The notes below the pieces were generated by a model. The model saw nothing but the letters and a program-made list of their open reading frames with translations, did not search any database and was not told where the DNA came from. The position numbers and the translations under genes are program-made. A stretch of 64,000 bases of DNA from Aeromicrobium fastidiosum (GTDB lineage Bacteria > Actinomycetota > Actinomycetes > Propionibacteriales > Nocardioidaceae): contig NZ_JAGIOG010000001.1 in the NCBI RefSeq assembly GCF_017876595.1, forward strand, positions 3,534,001 to 3,598,000. The letters run 5' to 3'. Positions 54,092 through 61,234 of the stretch are shown here, piece by piece (position 1 is the stretch's first letter; the number at the start of each line of letters is the position of its first letter).

Positions 54092-54171
54092 GAGAGCGGT
54101 GCTCTCGGTTCGAGCATGGCACCCGTTCCCTTGAGAAGCAAGAGCATTGCTCTCGTTTGTTGCGAGCGCTC
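54092..54171. promoter_or_regulatory. Three palindromic sites in a divergent TetR promoter region
   Basis: GAGAGC-GGT-GCTCTC at 54092-54106, AGAGCA-T-TGCTCT at 54141-54153 and GAGCGCTC at 54164-54171 share the half-site GAGC/GAGAGC. They lie between the divergent epimerase and TetR genes and are probable operators for the TetR protein. Confidence 0.6.
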
Positions 54172-54194
54172 TCTGAATGGGGCACTCTGGGCAC

Positions 54195-54914
54195 ATGGAA
54201 TCCGTCACACGCACCGCACGACAGCGGGCCCGCGAGGAGATCACCGCCGAGATCCTGCAGGCCGGCCGCGCCGCCCTCGCCGAGTCAGGCCCGGGCGAGC
54301 TGTCGCTGCGGGCCGTGGCGCGCAGCGTCGGGATGGTGTCGTCCGCGGTGTACCGCTACTTCCCGAGCCGGGACGACCTGCTGACGGCACTCATCGTCAT
54401 CGCGTACGACGAGCTCGGCACCGCTGCCGAGACCGCCGACGACGGCATCGCCGACCGGTCCGACGCCCGTGCCCGCTGGCTCGCGACGTGCCGGGCCGTG
54501 CGTTCCTGGGCGCTGGCCCATCCCCACGACTACGCCCTGCTGTACGGCTCACCCGTGCGCGACTACGCCGCTCCCGCCACCACGGTCGTCCCCGCGATGC
54601 GCGTCGTCCGCCGGCTCGTCGACGCCGTGGTCACCGAGCGCGCCACCGGTTCGGCCGACCCGACGGCTCCGACCGGCGTACCGGACGGCTTCGACACCTC
54701 GGTGTCAGGTGCCGTGGAGGCGATGACCGATCTGTTCGGTCTCGACGGCGCACTGCCGGCCGAGCTCGTGGGTCGCACGTTGATGGCCTGGTCGACGGTC
54801 TTCGGCACGATCTCGTTCGAGCTGTGGGGCCACCTGGTCGGGTCGGTCACCGACCACGACGCCTACTTCGACGGAGTCGTCACGCGGCTGTGGCACGACC
54901 TCGGCGGACGGTGA
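54195..54914 (+). CDS. TetR-family regulator
   Basis: A 239-residue TetR protein: helix-turn-helix in ELSLRAVARSVGMVSSAVYR with YFPSRDDLL after it, and a large ligand domain containing RSWALAHPHDYALLYGSPV, a motif of the WHG-type TetR C-terminal domain. The ATG at 54195 has CACTCT 6 nt upstream. It is divergent from the epimerase gene and likely controls it and itself through the palindromes between them. Confidence 0.88.
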   Translation: MESVTRTARQRAREEITAEILQAGRAALAESGPGELSLRAVARSVGMVSSAVYRYFPSRDDLLTALIVIAYDELGTAAETADDGIADRSDARARWLATCRAVRSWALAHPHDYALLYGSPVRDYAAPATTVVPAMRVVRRLVDAVVTERATGSADPTAPTGVPDGFDTSVSGAVEAMTDLFGLDGALPAELVGRTLMAWSTVFGTISFELWGHLVGSVTDHDAYFDGVVTRLWHDLGGR

Positions 54915-55016
54915 GCGTCGGGCCGAGTGAGGTATCCCTCACCGTAGAATGAGGCGGCCGTCGCTCCCGCACGGTTGAATGTCTGGACACCCGTACCACT
55001 GCAGCAGAGGACATCC

Positions 55017-55433
55017 ATGCCCCGCATCTCCCGTCGCACCTTCGTCGCAGCCCCCGCCGATGTCGTCTGGTCACTGGCCGGAGACTTCGCCCAGTGGCAC
55101 CCCAAGCTGCGCATCTACACCAACGGCCCCGAGGCATCGGCCGAGCTGGTCGTGACGATCGTGGACAAGGACGACGAGGCCAAGACGCTGTCGTACTCGA
55201 TGCCCGACCCGCCGTTCGCGATCAAGGACCACCGCGCCACGATCCTGGTCGAGCAGGCAGCGCACGAGGGCACCTCGTACGTCACCTGGTACGCGGAGTT
55301 CACCGCCGACGAGACGCTGCTCCAAGAGCTCGAGGACTCGCTGGGCGACGATGTCTTCGCCCAGGCGCTCGACCAGCTCGCGACCGCTGCGCAGGACTCC
55401 TACGGAGCCCAGCAGGTCGCCAACGCCGGCTGA
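55017..55433 (+). CDS. SRPBCC-family (START-like) protein
   Basis: A 138-residue SRPBCC/polyketide-cyclase-like fold with the family start VAAPADVVWSLAGDFAQWHPKL, and GTSYVTWYAEFTAD in the long strand before the C-terminal helix. Such proteins bind hydrophobic ligands in a helix-grip cavity; the ligand is unknown. The ATG follows an AGAGGA site. A small hairpin (54927-54942) separates it from the TetR gene upstream. Confidence 0.85.
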   Translation: MPRISRRTFVAAPADVVWSLAGDFAQWHPKLRIYTNGPEASAELVVTIVDKDDEAKTLSYSMPDPPFAIKDHRATILVEQAAHEGTSYVTWYAEFTADETLLQELEDSLGDDVFAQALDQLATAAQDSYGAQQVANAG

Positions 55434-55440
55434 GCCCACC

Positions 55441-55470
55441 GCCCCTTGAGCCTGTCGTGAGACAGTCGTC
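55441..55470. repeat. Half copy of the REP-like palindrome
   Basis: GCCCCTTGAGCCTGTCG at 55441 matches one arm of the palindromes at 10.1 kb and 29.4 kb; the complementary arm is degraded into a short GTCGTGAGACAG hairpin. Like the others, it lies between two convergent genes. Confidence 0.5.
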
Positions 55471-55472
55471 GC

Positions 55473-56105
55473 TCAGCTGCGCCAGTCGGCGAAGCCGACG
55501 ACGATGAGCCTCATCTGGCGACGCGCACCCTCCTTGATGCGCGCCTCGAGATCGGGCCGGCCGTCCGGCATCTCGACGATCTCCTCGGCGTTCGACACCA
55601 TGTTGCGCACGAACAGGCGCGACACCATCTGGACGTCGTCGGTCGACCACGACTCGATGTAGGGCATGCGGGCCAGCACCGCGGCCAGCTCGCTGACGAA
55701 CAGGTCGAGCTCGTGCCGGATCGCCCCCCGCACCGCGGCGGAACCGCCGACCCGCTCGCGCGCCACGAAGCCGAAGTGCGCCTTGCTCTCCTTGACCGAC
55801 TCGACCAGCACGTCGGTGGAGGCGTCGATGATGTTCAGCCGCATCGTCGGGTCGCGCTGCGCCTCGCGCACCATCTGTCGCAGCGTCGTGAACGACTCCT
55901 CCACCAGCGCCAGCCCCAGCTCGTCCATGGAGTCGAAGTGCCGGTAGAACGCCGTCGGCACGATGCCGGCCCCACGGGTGACCTGTCGCAGGCTGATCTG
56001 CGCGAATCCCTGGGTCTGCGCCAGCTCGAGCGCCGCGGCGAGGATGGCCTGCCGGGTGCGCCCCTTCTGCTCCTGACGCGACGCCGTCGGCAGGGTCTCG
56101 GTCAT
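55473..56105 (-). CDS. TetR-family regulator next to fatty-acid genes
   Basis: A 210-residue TetR protein. The recognition region is ISLRQVTRGAGIVPTAFYRH followed by FDSMDELGLALVEE, resembling FabR-like regulators of unsaturated fatty acid genes. A ligand domain of about 140 residues follows. TAGGCT lies 7 nt before the ATG at 56105. It is divergent from the five-gene fatty-acid-modification operon, 100 bp away, which is its most likely target. Confidence 0.85.
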   Translation of the reverse strand: MTETLPTASRQEQKGRTRQAILAAALELAQTQGFAQISLRQVTRGAGIVPTAFYRHFDSMDELGLALVEESFTTLRQMVREAQRDPTMRLNIIDASTDVLVESVKESKAHFGFVARERVGGSAAVRGAIRHELDLFVSELAAVLARMPYIESWSTDDVQMVSRLFVRNMVSNAEEIVEMPDGRPDLEARIKEGARRQMRLIVVGFADWRS

Positions 56106-56205
56106 GCGCCCCAGCCTATCGTCGGCTCGTCGGGGGCAGACGTCGCCGAACCCGGACATGTGCGTCACACTTGACGTCTAGTCGACCGCGAGTGGAGGAG
56201 GCCTC

Positions 56206-56421
56206 ATGGCGCTGAGCCGCCGGGAGATCGTCAAGGACGTCGTGCAGCAGTCGACCGAGGCAGCCATCGCCAGCACGGGACACGTCGTGGCGATCATGTT
56301 CGAGACAGCGCGCAAGGTCACGACCGAGGTCGGCGCGTTCGGCACCGAGATCTTCGAGATCGCCGAGTCCGCCCGACGGGCCAGCAGCGACCTCGACGAC
56401 ACCAATCCGTCCCAGTCCTAG
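56206..56421 (+). CDS. 71-residue protein opening the fatty-acid operon
   Basis: A 71-residue, mostly helical amphipathic protein (ALSRREIVKDVVQQSTEAAI; FETARKVTTEVGAFGTEIFE) with an acidic Ser-rich tail. No family is known to me; it could be a membrane-surface or adaptor protein. The start is well supported by a GGAGGAGG ribosome binding site. It lies 15 bp before the flavoprotein gene and so belongs to the same operon. Confidence 0.7.
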   Translation: MALSRREIVKDVVQQSTEAAIASTGHVVAIMFETARKVTTEVGAFGTEIFEIAESARRASSDLDDTNPSQS

Positions 56422-56436
56422 CGGCGAACCACCCAC

Positions 56437-57735
56437 ATGCACAACGACAGCTCCAGGCGCAGCGTCGCCATCGTCGGCTCGGGCGTCTCCGGGCTGACCG
56501 CCGCGTACGTCCTCCGCAACGACTGGGACGTCACGGTGTTCGAGTCGGACGACCGGGTCGGCGGGCACGCCCACACCCACACGGTCGCCGACCCGGGTGC
56601 GACGCACCGCGTCGACACGGGCTTCATCGTGCACAACGACCGCACCTACCCGATGCTGCGTCGTCTGTTCCGCGAGCTCGACGTCGACGTGCACCCCACC
56701 GAGATGAGCATGAGCATCCACTGCGACGGCTGCGGCCTGGAGTACGCCGGTGGTCGCGGCGGCAAGGGCGTCTTCGCGCAGCGCCGTCGCCTGCTCGATC
56801 CCCGCTACATCGCGATGCTCCTCGGCGTGAAGAGGTTCGGCCGTCTCGCGCACGCGCTGCTCGACTCCCCCGAGTCGCCGACCGATCCCGTCACGTACGG
56901 CGACTTCCTCCGGGCCCACGGCTTCTCCGACTACTTCATCTCGCACTACGCGATCCCCGTCGTGTCGTGCGTGTGGTCGTCGGGGCACGAGACCGCACTG
57001 GAGTACCCCGCCCGCTACCTCTTCGAGTTCCTCAAGCACCACGGCTTCCTGTCCATCAAGGGCTCACCGCAGTGGTACACGGTCGTCGGAGGATCGGGCA
57101 CGTACGTCGACAAGGTGCGTGCCGCGATCGATGCGAGCGAAGGCAACGCCAGCAGCGTGCAGACGTCCAACGCGATCCGATCGATCAGCCGCGCACCCGA
57201 CGGGGTCGAGCTGACCGATGCCCACGGCACCGTGCACCGCGCCGACGCCGTCGTGATCGCGACCCACGCGAACGACGCGCTGGCGATGCTGGCCGATCCG
57301 AGCGACGACGAGCGACGCATCCTCGGCGCCTTCGAGTACTCCGACAACGAGGTGCAGCTGCACCGCGACCCGTCGCTGCTGCCCGAGGCAGCAGCCGCCC
57401 GGTCTGCTTGGAACTACCGCATGGACGGGTGCGCCGACCGCAGCGACCACTCAGCCGTCACGTACTGGATGAACCGGTTGCAGGGCATCGAGAGCGAGCG
57501 CCCGTTCCTGGTCACGCTCAACGCCGCGGAGCAGGTCGACCCTGCCTCCGTCATCGCGACGATGGCGTACACGCACCCCATCTACACGCCGGCGTCCGTC
57601 GCGGCGCAGGGCGAGCTCAAGCGCCTGTTCAGCGATCGCACGGTGTTCGCCGGCGCTTACCACGGATGGGGCTTCCACGAGGACGGCTGCCGCTCGGGTG
57701 TCGCCGCGGCAGAGGCCCTGGGCACTGCGTGGTGA
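56437..57735 (+). CDS. COG2907 FAD-dependent oxidoreductase (amine-oxidase fold)
   Basis: A 432-residue flavoprotein. VAIVGSGVSGLTAAYVLRND binds FAD; VFESDDRVGGHAHTHTV is the second-strand motif typical of COG2907, and TVFAGAYHGWGFHEDGCRSG closes the FAD site. Related proteins sit with DUF1365 and Cfa-type genes in many bacteria; in Rhodobacter sphaeroides a COG2907 protein (UfaD) desaturates methylated fatty acids during furan fatty acid synthesis. A similar lipid-chain oxidation is likely here. Confidence 0.85.
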   Translation: MHNDSSRRSVAIVGSGVSGLTAAYVLRNDWDVTVFESDDRVGGHAHTHTVADPGATHRVDTGFIVHNDRTYPMLRRLFRELDVDVHPTEMSMSIHCDGCGLEYAGGRGGKGVFAQRRRLLDPRYIAMLLGVKRFGRLAHALLDSPESPTDPVTYGDFLRAHGFSDYFISHYAIPVVSCVWSSGHETALEYPARYLFEFLKHHGFLSIKGSPQWYTVVGGSGTYVDKVRAAIDASEGNASSVQTSNAIRSISRAPDGVELTDAHGTVHRADAVVIATHANDALAMLADPSDDERRILGAFEYSDNEVQLHRDPSLLPEAAAARSAWNYRMDGCADRSDHSAVTYWMNRLQGIESERPFLVTLNAAEQVDPASVIATMAYTHPIYTPASVAAQGELKRLFSDRTVFAGAYHGWGFHEDGCRSGVAAAEALGTAW

Positions 57736-58475
57736 CGAGCTCGCTCCCGGTCCTGCCGGCGCTCGTCGAGGGCACCGTCTCCCACACGCGCCGTGCGCCC
57801 CTGCGCCACCGCTTCTCGTACCGGGTCTACCAGTGGCTCGTCGACGTCGACGACCTGCCGCGCATGCCCAGGGTGCTGCGGCCGTTCTCGACGTTCAGGG
57901 CGTCCGACCACATCGGCGACCCGCACGACACGATCCATGCCAACATCGAGCGCTTCTGCGCCGCGCAGGGCGTCGACATCGCCGGCCACCGCCTGCTGAT
58001 GCTCGCCAACGCGCGCGTGCTGGGCCACACCTTCGACCCGCTGAGCGTCTTCTGGGCCATCGCGCCCGACGAGTCGCTCACCTGCATCGTGGCCGAGGTG
58101 CACAACACGTACGGCGAGCGTCATGCCTACCTGCTCCGGCCCGACGAGGCCGGGCGCACCGAGGTCGACAAGGCCTTCTACGTGTCGCCCTTCTTCACCG
58201 TCGAGGGCAAGTACGACCTGCAGTTCGTCCTGACGCCCGACAGGGTGTCGTCGAGCATCATCCTGCGCCAGGGCGGCGACGCGGTCTTCAGCGCGACGTT
58301 CCGCGGCACCCCCCGACCGGCCACCAACGGCCGTCTCGCACGACTTCTCATCAAAATGCCGCTCATGACCCATCGCACCAGCGCCCTGATCCGAATACAG
58401 GGTGTGTGGCTCTGGTTGAAGAGGCTTCCGGTCGTCCCGCGACCCGCACACCACCCGCAGGAGGGAACACGATGA
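57732..58475 (+). CDS. DUF1365 protein
   Basis: A 247-residue DUF1365 (COG3496) protein: LVEGTVSHTRRAPLRHRFSY, FSVFWAIAP-like LSVFWAIAPDESL, and KAFYVSPFFTVEGKY are conserved blocks. The biochemical role is unknown, but the family is almost always encoded between COG2907 and Cfa-type genes. The GTG at 57732 overlaps the flavoprotein stop (GTGA) and its stop overlaps the methyltransferase start, so translation is coupled on both sides. Confidence 0.88.
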   Translation: MTSSLPVLPALVEGTVSHTRRAPLRHRFSYRVYQWLVDVDDLPRMPRVLRPFSTFRASDHIGDPHDTIHANIERFCAAQGVDIAGHRLLMLANARVLGHTFDPLSVFWAIAPDESLTCIVAEVHNTYGERHAYLLRPDEAGRTEVDKAFYVSPFFTVEGKYDLQFVLTPDRVSSSIILRQGGDAVFSATFRGTPRPATNGRLARLLIKMPLMTHRTSALIRIQGVWLWLKRLPVVPRPAHHPQEGTR

Positions 58476-59716
58476 CGCAGCTCGCAACGGCCCGTTGGCC
58501 CGGCATAGCGAACACGCCGCGCACCCCGCTGAAGGCACGGATCGCCAAGTCGATCCTGCAGCCGACGGTCAACCGCGTGCCGGTGCGCCTCACGTTCGCC
58601 GACGGGACGTCCTGGGGCGCCGGCAGTCCGGGCTCCCCCGAGATGCGCGTCGTCCGTCCCAAGGCGTTCTTCGCCCGGCTCGGCGCCGACACCAAGATCG
58701 GCTTCGGCGAGGCCTACATGGCCGGCGACTGGACCACGGGCGAGGGCACCGACCTCGCCGACCTGCTGACGCCCTTCGCAGAGCGGATGAGCACGATCGT
58801 CCCGGTGCCGCTGCAGAAGTTCCGGGTGTTCGTCGACAAGAAGCTGCCGCACGCGCAGCGCAACTCCGTCGAGGGCTCCAAGAAGAACATCGAGGCCCAC
58901 TACGACCTCAGCAACGACCTGTTCGCGCAGTTCCTCGACCCCACCATGAGCTACTCCGCAGCGTGGTTCGAGAGCGCCGAGCAAGATCTCGAGTCGGCGC
59001 AGCTGCGCAAGATCGACGGCATCCTCGACCAGGCCGGCGTCACCGAGGGCACCCGCGTGCTCGAGATCGGCAGCGGCTGGGGTGCCTTGGCCATCCGGGC
59101 CGCCCAGCGCGGTGCCACGGTCACCACCATCACGATCTCGACCGAGCAGGCCGCCCTGGCCAAGGAGCGCTTCGCCGAGGCCGGCGTCGACGTCGACCTG
59201 CAGCTCGTCGACTACCGCGACGTCACGGGCGAGTACGACGCGATCGTCAGCGTCGAGATGATCGAGGCCGTCGGCGAGGAGTACTGGCCGACCTACTTCG
59301 CCACGATCGACCGCCTGCTCGCCCCCGGCGGCAAGGTGTCGATCCAGGCCATCACGATGGAGCACCACCGCTACCTGCAGACCCGCAACTCGTACGGCTG
59401 GATCCAGAAGTACATCTTCCCGGGCGGGCTCATCCCGTCGCTCGACGCGATCGACCACACGCTGGCCGAGCACACGTCGCTGGCCGTCACCGACCGCCGC
59501 TCGCTGGGTCAGGACTACGCCCGCACGCTGCGCGAGTGGCGCGAGGCGTTCAACGCCCACTGGGAGACCATCCACGCCCAGGGCTTCGACGAGACGTTCC
59601 GGCGCATGTGGGAGTTCTACCTCGCGTACTGCGAGGCCGGCTTCGGCGTCGGCTACATCGACGTCTTCCAGATCCAGATCCAGCGCCCCGACGCGCACAC
59701 CTCCAAGGAGGCATGA
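58472..59716 (+). CDS. Cyclopropane-fatty-acyl-phospholipid synthase-type methyltransferase
   Basis: A 414-residue SAM-dependent lipid methyltransferase. The N-terminal domain (about 1-110) precedes NIEAHYDLSNDLFAQFLDP; the SAM site is VLEIGSGWGALAI; VSVEMIEAVGEEYW and QAITMEHHRYLQTRNSYGWI hold the carbonate/active-site residues. It adds a methyl or methylene carbon to an unsaturated acyl chain. With the COG2907 and DUF1365 partners, mid-chain methylation (10-methyl or related) is more likely than cyclopropanation. A GGAGGG site precedes the overlapping ATG. Confidence 0.9.
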   Translation: MTQLATARWPGIANTPRTPLKARIAKSILQPTVNRVPVRLTFADGTSWGAGSPGSPEMRVVRPKAFFARLGADTKIGFGEAYMAGDWTTGEGTDLADLLTPFAERMSTIVPVPLQKFRVFVDKKLPHAQRNSVEGSKKNIEAHYDLSNDLFAQFLDPTMSYSAAWFESAEQDLESAQLRKIDGILDQAGVTEGTRVLEIGSGWGALAIRAAQRGATVTTITISTEQAALAKERFAEAGVDVDLQLVDYRDVTGEYDAIVSVEMIEAVGEEYWPTYFATIDRLLAPGGKVSIQAITMEHHRYLQTRNSYGWIQKYIFPGGLIPSLDAIDHTLAEHTSLAVTDRRSLGQDYARTLREWREAFNAHWETIHAQGFDETFRRMWEFYLAYCEAGFGVGYIDVFQIQIQRPDAHTSKEA

Positions 59717-59997
59717 CCATGGCCGCCATCTCCCGCCTGCCCATGCCGATCCAGGAGACGTACGAGTGGCAGTACCTCGGTGCCTGCCGCGGCACCGACC
59801 CCGAGACGTTCTTCTCCCCCGACGCCGAGCGCGGTCCGCGCCGACGTGCCCGCGAGGCGGCGGCCAAGGCCCTGTGCGCCGTGTGCCCCGTCGTGCAGGA
59901 GTGCCGCGACCACGCGCTGACCGTCCGTGAGCCGTACGGCGTCTGGGGCGGGCTGACGATCAACGAGCGCGACCAGCTGCTCCGCGAGACCGCCTGA
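59713..59997 (+). CDS. WhiB-family iron-sulfur transcription factor
   Basis: A 94-residue WhiB-like protein. The cluster ligands are Cys25, Cys55, Cys58 and Cys64 (Cys-x29-Cys-x2-Cys-x5-Cys), followed by the YGVWGG turn and the short ERDQLLRETA tail. WhiB proteins bind the primary sigma factor and sense oxygen, NO or redox state through a [4Fe-4S] cluster. Its ATG overlaps the methyltransferase stop behind AAGGAG, so it is produced together with the fatty-acid enzymes. This placement is unusual. Confidence 0.92.
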   Translation: MTMAAISRLPMPIQETYEWQYLGACRGTDPETFFSPDAERGPRRRAREAAAKALCAVCPVVQECRDHALTVREPYGVWGGLTINERDQLLRETA

Positions 59998-60021
59998 CCC
60001 GAGCCCGTCCACACCCACAGG

Positions 60022-61164
60022 TCAGAAGCGGTAGCGGGGCGCGTGCAGCTCGCTCTTCTTGGGCCACGGGTTGATCCGGCACCCGGCGAGGCCCTTCGAC
60101 TGCTGCTGCATGACGGGGGCCAGCTGGCCCTTGCCGCCGCAGCGCGCGTGACCGCGTCCGAACCAGTGCCCGGTCTCGTGGTTCACGACCATGTGCCGGT
60201 AGTCGCGCAGCGTGCCCCGCTTGGCGTCCCAGGTCGGCGTCGCCCGCTGCCAGCGCGTCTCGTTGATGACGACGTTGCGCCCGACGCGGCAGCTGTAGGT
60301 CGAGCTGCACGCCGACGAGAAGCTCGGCACCTTCGAGGCTTGGCTCAGCCACAGGGTGAAGTCGCCGCCCGACCGCACACGCTTGAACCGGACTCCCATG
60401 GCCCGCCAGCCGCGCGGGTCGTCATAGGTCTGCTGCGCGAGCCGCTTGAACGTCGAGAGGCTGGCCTTGACCGTGCCACGCGTGCGCACGGAGTACGTGA
60501 CCGTCTTGCGGACGCTCCGCAGGTGGGTGGCGACGCGGGGCCTCGACGTCGCGACGACCGTGGCGTAGCCCGCCCGCCGGGCCGTCGCCGAGAACGTCAT
60601 CTCGGCACCGACATCGGCCGAGCGCACGCGGTAGGTGCGGCCGGTCGCGCCCGAGACGGGGCGGCCGTCGCGCAGCCACCGGTACGTCACGGAGTCGACC
60701 GCGCCGGAAAACGTCCCCGGACGTCCCCGCAGCGTCGTGCCGTACCTGCCGCTGCCCGAGATCGTGGGTCGCCGGGTCGCCGTGAAGGTCGCCAGCGCGA
60801 CGGGGCCGGTCGGGGCGCTGACGACCGACACCGGCGCGGCCCCGGGACGCGAGCCGGTCACCCGCACGGCGAACGTCCTGCCGAGGTCGTCGAGGCTCGA
60901 CAGGCGCCGGGTCGTGTTGACCGGGGAGTCGTCGCCGACCGGCACGCCGTCGCGGAGCCACTGGTACGACAACGTCACGTCGGCGGGCGTCCACGCTCCG
61001 GGCACCGCCGTCAGCGTCTGGTCGAACTGGGCGGAGCCGGCCACCGAGGGCGGCACCTGGTTGACGACCGGCTGGTCGGCGGCGAGCGCCGGTGAGGTCA
61101 TGAGCGACGATGCGACGGCGCATCCCACGACGAGGGCCACGAGGGCCCGGATGACGATGCGCAC
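60022..61164 (-). CDS. Secreted DUF3152 protein with metzincin-like zinc motif
   Basis: A 380-residue exported protein. The signal peptide is RIVIRALVALVVGCAVAS..., ending near TSPALA. Two Ig-like repeats with SYQWLRDGVPVGDD and TYRWLRDGRPVSGA (about 35-220) precede a DUF3152 domain whose HETGHWFGRGH matches the HExxHxxGxxH zinc site of metzincin proteases; two Cys pairs (SSACSSTYSC; HARCGG and LAGCR) probably form disulfides. The GTG at 61164 has GGGAG upstream. It follows glnE by 70 bp. Confidence 0.8.
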   Translation of the reverse strand: MRIVIRALVALVVGCAVASSLMTSPALAADQPVVNQVPPSVAGSAQFDQTLTAVPGAWTPADVTLSYQWLRDGVPVGDDSPVNTTRRLSSLDDLGRTFAVRVTGSRPGAAPVSVVSAPTGPVALATFTATRRPTISGSGRYGTTLRGRPGTFSGAVDSVTYRWLRDGRPVSGATGRTYRVRSADVGAEMTFSATARRAGYATVVATSRPRVATHLRSVRKTVTYSVRTRGTVKASLSTFKRLAQQTYDDPRGWRAMGVRFKRVRSGGDFTLWLSQASKVPSFSSACSSTYSCRVGRNVVINETRWQRATPTWDAKRGTLRDYRHMVVNHETGHWFGRGHARCGGKGQLAPVMQQQSKGLAGCRINPWPKKSELHAPRYRF

Positions 61165-61234
61165 GAAGCTCACTCCCGAGATGTCGACGACCCCCTGACG
61201 ATACCTGTCGGACGGATCGCCGACGGGCGGCACG

